Assembly (NCBI GenBank): GCA_035403085.1
Contig: DAONEM010000018.1
Coordinates: 1 to 41,683 of the forward strand
Origin: JAMOAD01 sp023621955
Lineage (GTDB): Bacteria; Acidobacteriota; Aminicenantia; JAMOAD01
Length of the DNA: 41,683 bases
Direction: 5' to 3'
This document shows positions 24,752 through 31,309 of this stretch, in pieces (positions within the stretch are counted from its first letter, which is position 1; each line of letters opens with the position of its first letter). Made by a program: the position numbers and the translations under genes. The notes beneath the pieces are model-generated. The model was not told where the DNA came from and did not search any database. It saw nothing but the letters and a program-made list of their open reading frames with translations.

Positions 24752-26599
24752 TTATAAGGTCTTTTCCAGATGAAGCTTCTTGGATTCCACCTCTCTCTTA
24801 ACCGCGCCAGGGCCGATGTAGATCGCCTTGACTGGGCACTTCACGATACAGGAACCGCACCGGGTACAGATGCTGGGGTCGATCCGGTGCTTCTGTTTCG
24901 GAGCTCCGCTGATGGCGCTCACCGGGCAGGTCCGCGCACAGGCCGTACAGCCTATACACTTGCTCTCGTCCACCACGTAGGAGATCAGGTCTTTACAGAC
25001 TCCCGCGGGGCAACGTTGCTCCTTGATGTGGGCCTCGTACTCATCCCTGAAGTACTTCATGGTGGAGAGGACGGGGTTGGGAGCGGTCTGTCCGAGCCCG
25101 CAGAGGGATGTCGCCTTGATGGTGTGAGCCAGGCTCTCCAGCAGGTCCAGGTCTTCCATCTTCCCCTTCCCTTCACAGATCTTTTCGAGAAGATCGTGCA
25201 TCTGCTTCAGGCCGATCCGGCAGGGGGCACATTGGCCGCAGCTCTCCTCGACGGAGAACTCCAAGAAGAACTTGGCCACGTTGACCATGCAGGTGTCCTC
25301 GTCCAAGACGATGACGCCGCCGGAGCCCATGATGGCCCCGAGTTTGGTCAGGGATTCGTAGTCCAAGGGAGTGTCCATATGGGCCGCGGGGATGCACCCT
25401 CCCGAGGGACCCCCGGTCTGGACGGCCTTGAACTTCTTCCCGTTGGGAATACCGCCGCCGATGTCGTAGAGCAGTTCCCTCAGGGTGATTCCCATGGGGA
25501 CTTCCACCAAACCGGTGTTGACGACCTTACCGGAAAGGGCGAAGACCTTTGTCCCTTTACTCTTCTCGGTTCCGATGGAGGCATACCAATCGGCACCGTT
25601 GAGAATAATATGCCGGATGGCGGCCAGGGTCTCGACGTTGTTGATCACCGTCGGGTGGCCCCAGAGACCCTTCTGGGCGGGGAACGGCGGTTTGGGCCTG
25701 GGCTGACCGCGCTTGCCTTCGATGGAGGCCATCAGAGCGGTCTCTTCACCGCAGACGAAGGCGCCGGCACCCATACGAACCTCTATGTCGAAGCTGAAAC
25801 CACTTTCAAAGATGTTCTTTCCGAGAAGGCCCATGGCTCTCGCCTGCTTCAGGGCGGCTTCGAGCCGTTTGATCGCCAAGGGGTACTCGGCACGGCAATA
25901 GACAAACCCTTTGTCGGCGCCGATGGAGTAGGCGGCTATGGCCATACCTTCGATCACCGAGTGGGGGTCTCCTTCGAGAACGGCCCTATCCATGAAGGCT
26001 CCCGGATCGCCCTCGTCGGCGTTACAGACGATATACTTCTGTTTCCCTTCGCTGGCCTTACCGAACTTCCACTTCAGGCCCGTCGGGAAACCAGCTCCAC
26101 CACGGCCTCTCTGGCCGGATTTGAGCATTTCCTCGATCACCGCTTCAGGCGTCATCTCGGTGACAACCTTTCCCAAGGCCTCGTAGCCCCGGTTGGCGAT
26201 GTACTCATCGACGCTCTCGGGGTCGATCTTCCCGCAGAGAGCGAGAACAACCTTCTGCTGCTTCTCGAAGAAGGGGACCTGCCTCTTCTCCTCGACGATC
26301 TTGCGGGCTTCCGGAGCGGCCCAGAGCTTCTTCTGGTAGGGTCTCCCCTTCAGGAAGTGCTCTTCCACGATAGGTTCGACATCGTTCTCGGTAAGCTGGA
26401 CATAGAAAGAACCATCGGGATAGACGACCATGACGGGTCCCATTTCGCAGGGGCCCATGCATCCGGTCTCGACGAGGTTGATTTCGTCGGTTAACCCTTT
26501 GGCCTTCAACACTTCAATGAATTTATTCTTCACGTCCTGGCTGTGAGAGGAGAGACAGGCTCCCCCTCCGCAGATCAGAACGTCCAATCTTTTTTTCAT
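24752..26599 (-). CDS. hndC: NADH/FMN subunit of the Hnd-type hydrogenase (NuoF-like)
   Basis: This 615-residue subunit has the full bifurcating-type layout. An N-terminal [2Fe-2S] domain (Cys10, 15, 47, 51) is followed by the NuoF core with SGQRGRGGAGFPTG, CNADEGDPGAFMDR and CGEETALMASIEGKRG. The ESCGQCAPCRIG [4Fe-4S] site and two C-terminal [4Fe-4S] motifs (CIGCTACARTC, CTRCGSCIVKC) complete it. It corresponds to HndC of the Desulfovibrio fructosovorans Hnd hydrogenase and to HydB elsewhere. It begins 13 nt after the HndB-like gene. Confidence 0.93.
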   Translation of the reverse strand: MKKRLDVLICGGGACLSSHSQDVKNKFIEVLKAKGLTDEINLVETGCMGPCEMGPVMVVYPDGSFYVQLTENDVEPIVEEHFLKGRPYQKKLWAAPEARKIVEEKRQVPFFEKQQKVVLALCGKIDPESVDEYIANRGYEALGKVVTEMTPEAVIEEMLKSGQRGRGGAGFPTGLKWKFGKASEGKQKYIVCNADEGDPGAFMDRAVLEGDPHSVIEGMAIAAYSIGADKGFVYCRAEYPLAIKRLEAALKQARAMGLLGKNIFESGFSFDIEVRMGAGAFVCGEETALMASIEGKRGQPRPKPPFPAQKGLWGHPTVINNVETLAAIRHIILNGADWYASIGTEKSKGTKVFALSGKVVNTGLVEVPMGITLRELLYDIGGGIPNGKKFKAVQTGGPSGGCIPAAHMDTPLDYESLTKLGAIMGSGGVIVLDEDTCMVNVAKFFLEFSVEESCGQCAPCRIGLKQMHDLLEKICEGKGKMEDLDLLESLAHTIKATSLCGLGQTAPNPVLSTMKYFRDEYEAHIKEQRCPAGVCKDLISYVVDESKCIGCTACARTCPVSAISGAPKQKHRIDPSICTRCGSCIVKCPVKAIYIGPGAVKREVESKKLHLEKTL

Positions 26600-26612
26600 C
26601 TCTTCGACTCCC

Positions 26613-26975
26613 TCACTTGTTCACTTCTATGATATTTGCAGAGACCGGGCTGCCGTTGACAAGGTGTTCGGCAACGATCTTGACCGCAACGTCGCGGGTG
26701 ACGTTCCCGTAAACAACTTGTCCTTTGCCCTCTTCCGAAACGGTCACCACCGGTTCGTGGGAACTGAGGCCCTTTTCTCCGGCTTGAGTAACCAGAACGT
26801 CGTGCAAACCACGCTTCTCAATCTCCTCCAGAAAAGCCTTGAGAGTTTCACGGGCGCCGGCGGCGATTCCACTGGTTCCCATTCCGACGGTCACCTTGAT
26901 GCGGGATTTCCCATCCCGAAGGACGATATCCTTTTCCGCTTTCTCTCTTATCTTCTTGAGATCTTCCAACTTCAT
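26613..26975 (-). CDS. hndB: HndB-like thioredoxin-fold subunit lacking all cluster cysteines
   Basis: This 120-residue protein matches the HndB family (thioredoxin-fold [2Fe-2S] subunit of Hnd hydrogenases). Its core reads GMGTSGIAAGA (residues 31-41) and GEKGLSSHEP (66-75), where homologs usually have Cys. Here Ser35, Glu67 and Ser71 replace them, and the protein contains no Cys at all. A [2Fe-2S] cluster is therefore unlikely, and a structural role is inferred. The ATG at 26975 follows AAAGGAGG and was chosen over a longer open frame without such a site. Confidence 0.88.
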   Translation of the reverse strand: MKLEDLKKIREKAEKDIVLRDGKSRIKVTVGMGTSGIAAGARETLKAFLEEIEKRGLHDVLVTQAGEKGLSSHEPVVTVSEEGKGQVVYGNVTRDVAVKIVAEHLVNGSPVSANIIEVNK

Positions 26976-26994
26976 GGCTTCCTCCTTTAGAACC

Positions 26995-27501
26995 TCAGTT
27001 TTGGTTTGTTTCGTTCTTCTGGAACTCTTTGATGACTTCAACCGCCTTCCCTGGGGTCAGACGGCCGTAGACCTCGTCATCGATCATCATGGCCGGAGCC
27101 AAGCCGCAAGCCCCGAAGCATCGGGCCGTAGACAAGGTGTAAAACCCGTCCTGGGAGGTCTGTCCGATCTCCACCTTGAGCTCGTTGGCCAAGGCGTCGA
27201 CCACCCTCTGGGCTCCCTTGACGTGGCATGCGGTTCCCAAGCAAACGTTGACGATGTGCTTCCCCACGGGTTCGGTCTTGAAGAAGTTGTAAAAAGTCAC
27301 GACTCCGTAAACCTCAGAGAGGGGAACGTTGAGCTCCCGGGAGACGTAAAGCTGAACTTCCCTGGGAAGGTAGCCAAAGATTCTCTGGGCCCGGTTGAGA
27401 ACCTGGATGAGAGGGCCCGGCACGTTACGGTACTCCTCGATGATACGCTTCAGTTCCCGATATTGAGGATTATCGGGAATATGAAGTTCCTGACATTCCA
27501 T
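26995..27501 (-). CDS. hndA: NuoE-like [2Fe-2S] subunit of the Hnd-type hydrogenase
   Basis: This 168-residue subunit corresponds to HndA. The [2Fe-2S] ligands are VCLGTACHV and ARCFGACGLAP. The N-terminal helical half contains IFGYLPREVQLYVSRELNVPLSEVYGVVTFY. The ATG at 27501 has TAAAGGAGG upstream; an open extension to 27756 overlaps the previous gene and is a frame artefact. It starts the enzyme-encoding part of the operon, 53 nt after the DRTGG gene. Confidence 0.93.
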   Translation of the reverse strand: MECQELHIPDNPQYRELKRIIEEYRNVPGPLIQVLNRAQRIFGYLPREVQLYVSRELNVPLSEVYGVVTFYNFFKTEPVGKHIVNVCLGTACHVKGAQRVVDALANELKVEIGQTSQDGFYTLSTARCFGACGLAPAMMIDDEVYGRLTPGKAVEVIKEFQKNETNQN

Positions 27502-27554
27502 GATGCCTCCTTTATCTGTGCGGATATTTTTATGAAAAAAGTGAAACGGAGCAG

Positions 27555-27887
27555 TCAACCTCTCTTCAACAGGGAGTACAGCTTTCCTGCGGCGGCGAAG
27601 GAACACTCCCGGCTCCCCAGAAGCCAAAGACCCTCTTTCAAGGATCTCTCTCTGACATCCTTCTCGGGTTGGGCGCCGCCGGTGATCAAGACCGCAGGAA
27701 GTTTCTTCAATTGGGCGACGGCGATGATGTTCATGTGCCTCTGAAGGGTGATCCACAGTGCCCCCTCGTCGGCGTTGGCCATGACGTCGGAGAGGAGGTC
27801 CGACACGTAGCCGCCGTTCACTGAAGCTGTTTTGCCTTCGACAAAAACTTCCAAATCTAGCTCTTTGACGACTTCGCGGATCTCCAT
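27555..27887 (-). CDS. DRTGG-domain protein, first gene of the Hnd-type operon
   Basis: This small protein of about 110 residues matches the DRTGG-domain proteins often found at the head of clostridial [FeFe]-hydrogenase operons. The strand-rich stretch GALWITLQRHMNIIAVAQLKKLPAVLITGG is the recognisable core. The family function is unknown, and a regulatory or ligand-binding role has been suggested by domain context. I chose the ATG at 27887 because GGGAGTGG precedes it; an ATG at 27899 is possible. Confidence 0.78.
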   Translation of the reverse strand: MEIREVVKELDLEVFVEGKTASVNGGYVSDLLSDVMANADEGALWITLQRHMNIIAVAQLKKLPAVLITGGAQPEKDVRERSLKEGLWLLGSRECSFAAAGKLYSLLKRG

Positions 27888-27912
27888 GGCCACTCCCATC
27901 TTAGAATGCTAA

Positions 27913-27941
27913 AATATAGAGTAAGAGAAGAAAAAAATCAA
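27913..27941 (-). promoter_or_regulatory. Sigma70-type promoter of the Hnd-type hydrogenase operon
   Basis: On the minus strand, TTGATT (27936-27941) and TATATT (27913-27918) are separated by 17 nt. Just upstream, at 27947-27960, a 5-bp inverted repeat (GTAAA-N4-TTTAC) partly resembles the palindrome at 7897 and could be an operator. Confidence 0.7.
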
Positions 27942-27963
27942 GACCAGTAAAATCCTTTACAGT

Positions 27964-28923
27964 TCAGCGATTCAGAGACCTTATCAGACCCTCAAGAAGG
28001 GCGAACCTCTCTCTCCCCCCTCCCTTGAACTCACCCTCTCCCTCCCGAAGAAGGTCCGCGACCCTCTCCTCTTTCCCGGAGATCTTTGAAGCCTGCGACT
28101 GGATGAGCTCTTTGACGGCGGCTGGGGCATACCACCCTCCCCTCTTCTCTTCGCCGACTCCGGCCCGTTTCGACAGGGATGCCCAGAAGAGGGAGAGAAG
28201 GTGTCTGGAGAGAGCCGCCCAAAGGTAGTTGGGATCGGCCCCTTGGCGGCGGAGCTCTCGAAGGATGCCGAGGGCTCGGGGGTGGAAGAGGAGAGCCAAG
28301 AGGGTTTCCACCTCCTCCCCCCTCTCCAGGGAGGAGACCGCGGTTAAGTCTCCCCGGGTGATCTCGCCCCTGTCGCCTATGTAGAGGAGAAGCTTCCTCA
28401 CCTCCCCCTCCAGAAGGGTCAGGTCCTGGGGCCCCTTTCGGGAGAGGGTGTCGAGAACCTCATGGGAGACTCTCTTGCCGACCTTTTTCAGAAGATCCTC
28501 CAGGTAACGGATCCTCTCTTCCTCTTTCAAGGGGTAGACGTAGTAGGCGGGGACACCCTGGGCGAGCATCCACTCAACGAAGCGACTCCTGCTGTTCAGG
28601 GTTCGTCCGTAGAGGAAGACATAGTTTTTCAGAGCCGGCAGGAGTTGGAGCAGGGAATCGGCGTCTTTCTTCTTCTTTAAGGCAAAGTCCCTAGCCACCT
28701 CGACGACGACAGCTCTCTTCCCTCTCTGAAAGAGATCCCCCTCCCTTCCCAGCTTGATCAGCTCCGGCAACTCCTCCTGACGCGAAGCGAACCGCCTCTC
28801 CACGCGCCATTCAGGCCCAAGGGAAGAGGTCAGTTTCCCCACGAGGACCTCTTCGGGTCCCACCAGGAGAACCGGTCCGGCAGGGGGAGGGGACTTGAGG
28901 AAGAAGGTCCAGTTCCGGATCAC
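27964..28923 (-). CDS. holA: DNA polymerase III delta subunit
   Basis: This 319-residue protein is the clamp-loader delta subunit, which opens the beta clamp during replication. Sequence is divergent, as usual for HolA, but the order of motifs fits: a start region PVLLVGPEEVLV, a middle helical segment GPQDLTLLEGEVRKLLLYIG, and the C-terminal domain ALFHPRALGILRELRRQGADPNYLWAALSRHLLSLFW. The GTG start directly follows the lptE stop, and only a weak AAGGG precedes it, so it probably relies on coupling. The lptE-holA gene pair is a common bacterial arrangement. Confidence 0.85.
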   Translation of the reverse strand: MIRNWTFFLKSPPPAGPVLLVGPEEVLVGKLTSSLGPEWRVERRFASRQEELPELIKLGREGDLFQRGKRAVVVEVARDFALKKKKDADSLLQLLPALKNYVFLYGRTLNSRSRFVEWMLAQGVPAYYVYPLKEEERIRYLEDLLKKVGKRVSHEVLDTLSRKGPQDLTLLEGEVRKLLLYIGDRGEITRGDLTAVSSLERGEEVETLLALLFHPRALGILRELRRQGADPNYLWAALSRHLLSLFWASLSKRAGVGEEKRGGWYAPAAVKELIQSQASKISGKEERVADLLREGEGEFKGGGRERFALLEGLIRSLNR

Positions 28924-29454
28924 CTAAAACCCTTCGAGAAGCGTTGTGACCAGAGATGTGGCGAGTTCCTGGGAGATCTTCTTCAAGGAGGTGAGCTCCA
29001 GGGAGAGGAAGTCTCCCTCCTCCTTCATCTCATACTCCCCTTCGTAAAGGAACTGAGGGTTTTTGTAGAGGAGGCGTCCATTGCGTAGGTCGACGAGTTC
29101 CGCGGAGACGGCGACGATCACTTTGTATTTGCTCGCCCCCTCGTTTTCGACGCCCATAGGAACGACGGAAAAGTTCATGACCTGCCCGCGAAGCTCTCCG
29201 TCCGCGTCGTCCCGAGATCCGACCATGGCCAGGTTGGACCGGGAGATGAAAGAGTTCATCACCTCTGTTGTCACAATCTGCCCCAGTTCGGCCCTGGGAG
29301 TCCTGTTCTCGAATTCCGAGATATAGATCTTCTTGATGTGGGAGGGAAGCGAGCTCCCTGTGCCCCGGAGGCTGTAACCGCATCCGGCGGAGAGGAGGAA
29401 GAGCGCGAGGGGGAGAAGAAGAGAAAAGGAGCGATACCTTTTCTGAACGTTCAT
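28924..29454 (-). CDS. lptE: LPS-assembly lipoprotein LptE
   Basis: This protein of about 176 residues is an outer-membrane lipoprotein that plugs LptD and helps deliver LPS. A signal peptide with a lipobox (FLLSAGC) is followed by GYSLRGTGSSLPSHIKKIYISEFENRTPRAELG, which is typical of LptE. Its presence indicates a diderm cell. The start is uncertain: the ATG at 29454 gives a clean signal peptide and lies 9 nt after a consensus promoter, while an ATG at 29475 has a GGAGG site but lies inside that promoter spacer. Confidence 0.88.
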   Translation of the reverse strand: MNVQKRYRSFSLLLPLALFLLSAGCGYSLRGTGSSLPSHIKKIYISEFENRTPRAELGQIVTTEVMNSFISRSNLAMVGSRDDADGELRGQVMNFSVVPMGVENEGASKYKVIVAVSAELVDLRNGRLLYKNPQFLYEGEYEMKEEGDFLSLELTSLKKISQELATSLVTTLLEGF

Positions 29455-29463
29455 GGGTCTTGA

Positions 29464-29492
29464 ATGATAGAACATCCCCGCCCTCCTGTCAA
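29464..29492 (-). promoter_or_regulatory. Consensus sigma70 promoter overlapping the lptE 5' end
   Basis: On the minus strand TTGACA (29487-29492), a 17-nt spacer and TATCAT (29464-29469) form a near-consensus promoter. The -10 ends only 9 nt before the ATG at 29454, so the transcript would have almost no leader. Confidence 0.6.
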
Positions 29493-29502
29493 GGAACACT
29501 TC

Positions 29503-29531
29503 TTGATGACTTTTTTCGAGTGTGGTAGATT
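29503..29531 (+). promoter_or_regulatory. Promoter of the LegB-like gene, 6 nt before its start
   Basis: TTGATG (29503-29508), a 17-nt spacer and an extended -10 TGG-TAGATT (29526-29531) precede the ATG at 29538 by only 6 nt. No Shine-Dalgarno site is present, so a leaderless mRNA is likely. Confidence 0.55.
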
Positions 29532-29537
29532 CTCACT

Positions 29538-30533
29538 ATGGATAGGGGTTGGAAAGGCAGGTTGGTCCTCGTCACCGGCGCAGGTGGTTTCATCGGTAGC
29601 CATCTGACCGAAACCCTTCTTCGTGAAGGGGCCAGGGTAAGGGCGTTTCTCCGCTACACCTCCCGAAACCGACAGGGACTCCTGTCGGAGATTCCTCTTC
29701 CCTCCCGGGAGAACCTCGAGCTCTACTTCGGAGACCTTAGAGACCAGGAATCTGTGAAGGGGGCCTTCCCTGACGTAGAGGCCGTCTTCCACCTGGGAGC
29801 CCTGATCGGTGTTCCCTACTCCTTCCTCCACCCCAGGGAGGTCATGGAAAACAACACCCTTTCGACCATGAACATCCTCTCCGCGGCCCTTGAACACAAG
29901 ACATCCCGGGTCGTGGTCACCTCGTCGAGCGAAGTCTACGGATCCGCCCAGAGGCTCCCCATGGACGAAAACCATCCCCTTCACCCCCAGTCTCCCTACG
30001 CCGCCTCGAAGGTCGCCTGCGATGCCCTCGCCCTCAGCTATTTCCACAGCTTCAACCTTCCGGTAACCGTTCTCAGGCCCTTCAACACCTATGGCCCCCG
30101 CCAATCCCTGCGAGCGGTGATTCCCACGGTAATCGTCCAAGCCCTGAGAGGTGAGCCCCTCAGGCTCGGTTCCCTCTCCCCCCGGAGAGACTTCACCTTC
30201 GTCGAGGATACGGTGAGGGGCTTCATAGACTCCTCCCTCTCCCCCCGGGTCCTGGGCAAAGCCGTCGTCCTGGGGAACGGGGAGAGCCATTCGGTCGGAG
30301 AGGTTGTCGAGTTGGTTCAAGAGCTTGTAGGAAGGACCCTGGAGGTGACAACCGAAGAGCGTCGGATAAGGCCGGGAACCAGCGAAGTCACGGAGCTCCT
30401 CGCCGGAGCCTCTCTGGCGGGAGAGCTTCTGGGGTGGACTCCGAAGGTCGACCTCCGAGAGGGTTTGGGGAGAACGGTTCAGTGGATGGAGAGACACCTG
30501 CGGGAGATTCCCGGAGAGGACTACGGCATCTGA
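29538..30533 (+). CDS. NAD-dependent nucleotide-sugar epimerase/dehydratase, LegB-like
   Basis: This 331-residue extended short-chain dehydrogenase acts on an NDP-sugar in the cytoplasm. GAGGFIGSHL is the NAD-binding loop, VTSSSEVYG supplies the catalytic Ser/Thr, and SPYAASK holds the Tyr and Lys. The FHLGALIGVPYSF and RPFNTYGPRQSLRAVIPTVI segments closely recall LegB-type NDP-sugar 4,6-dehydratases used for legionaminic-acid-like sugars. The rest of such a pathway is not in the window, so a GDP-mannose or UDP-glucose type enzyme is possible. It points to surface glycan or LPS synthesis. Confidence 0.85.
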   Translation: MDRGWKGRLVLVTGAGGFIGSHLTETLLREGARVRAFLRYTSRNRQGLLSEIPLPSRENLELYFGDLRDQESVKGAFPDVEAVFHLGALIGVPYSFLHPREVMENNTLSTMNILSAALEHKTSRVVVTSSSEVYGSAQRLPMDENHPLHPQSPYAASKVACDALALSYFHSFNLPVTVLRPFNTYGPRQSLRAVIPTVIVQALRGEPLRLGSLSPRRDFTFVEDTVRGFIDSSLSPRVLGKAVVLGNGESHSVGEVVELVQELVGRTLEVTTEERRIRPGTSEVTELLAGASLAGELLGWTPKVDLREGLGRTVQWMERHLREIPGEDYGI

Positions 30534-30557
30534 TTCTTTAGAAGCCCCCCTGCGGTG

Positions 30558-30566
30558 TGGTATAAT
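30558..30566 (+). promoter_or_regulatory. Extended -10 promoter (TGG-TATAAT) of the sulfotransferase-topA-trmFO operon
   Basis: TGG followed by a perfect TATAAT at 30561-30566 lies 36 nt before the start at 30603, leaving a leader with AAGGAGAAAA. A weak TTAGAA lies 17 nt upstream as a possible -35. Confidence 0.65.
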
Positions 30567-30602
30567 GCCCATTTCTCACCGACATAAATTAAGGAGAAAA
30601 TC

Positions 30603-31295
30603 ATGGTAGACGAGGTTCGAAAGGAGCCCGGCGACGCGACCCCTTTGGCTCTCGGCCCTACGGTGATCGTAGCAGGACACCCTAGGAGCGGGACTTCTCT
30701 CTGCTGTCAGCTGGTAGAGAGCGGAGGGGCGACCTTTCTATGCGACACCGAGGCGGACGAGTACAACCGGGAGGGGTATTTCGAGTTCTCCCGAGAGAAA
30801 GAGCTCTCGAAGAGGCTCGTCGAACAGGCTATGACCGAAGAGAACACCCGGGAGATGAACGCCGTGGTGGAGAGGCTCAACGCCCTCCCCTCCCCTGCGG
30901 GTCTCAAGATTGTCTTGATTCCGGCCCTCTTTTTCTACCGTCACATAGGCCGGAAGAATCTCAGGGTCGTCTTCACCTTCCGTCACCCCGCCGACTGCAA
31001 GGCCAGCATGCTCCGCCGGGGCATCTCAGACTTTAAGCTGAGCTGGTTCGAGAACAACAACGCCTTGATCGCCGCCCACGAGAACCTCCCCCAGAGCATC
31101 GTGGTCTCCTATGAGTCGCTCATGGAGAGAAACCCCAAGCTCTCCCGAGCCTTTGAGAAGATCGGTTTATCCGTCGACCTCAACAGGATCAAGAAGATCT
31201 ACCGCACCCAGAAGAACAGCTCCATCGTCTTGACAAGCGAAGAGGAGAGACTCTACAAGAAGTTGAAAGAGTTCGAGAAGAAGTCCCTGAAATAA
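30603..31295 (+). CDS. Sulfotransferase-like P-loop protein
   Basis: This 230-residue protein has the PAPS-binding P-loop VIVAGHPRSGTSLCCQLV near the N-terminus and a LRVVFTFRHPADCKASM segment typical of the 3'-phosphate-binding region of sulfotransferases. It would transfer sulfate from PAPS to an unknown acceptor, perhaps a surface sugar, given the neighbouring nucleotide-sugar gene. No transmembrane segment is visible. A strong AAGGAG precedes the ATG, and topA follows after 14 nt. Confidence 0.75.
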   Translation: MVDEVRKEPGDATPLALGPTVIVAGHPRSGTSLCCQLVESGGATFLCDTEADEYNREGYFEFSREKELSKRLVEQAMTEENTREMNAVVERLNALPSPAGLKIVLIPALFFYRHIGRKNLRVVFTFRHPADCKASMLRRGISDFKLSWFENNNALIAAHENLPQSIVVSYESLMERNPKLSRAFEKIGLSVDLNRIKKIYRTQKNSSIVLTSEEERLYKKLKEFEKKSLK

Positions 31296-31309
31296 AGCCA
31301 GGAGAACCC

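Noticed and set aside
24770..26494. 574-codon plus-strand frame opposite hndC
   Set aside because: It is an antisense shadow of a well-supported NuoF gene with no motif or start signal of its own.
27502..27756. Extended N-terminus of the hndA product
   Set aside because: It would overlap most of the DRTGG gene, and the Arg-rich sequence looks non-coding; the ATG at 27501 has TAAAGGAGG.
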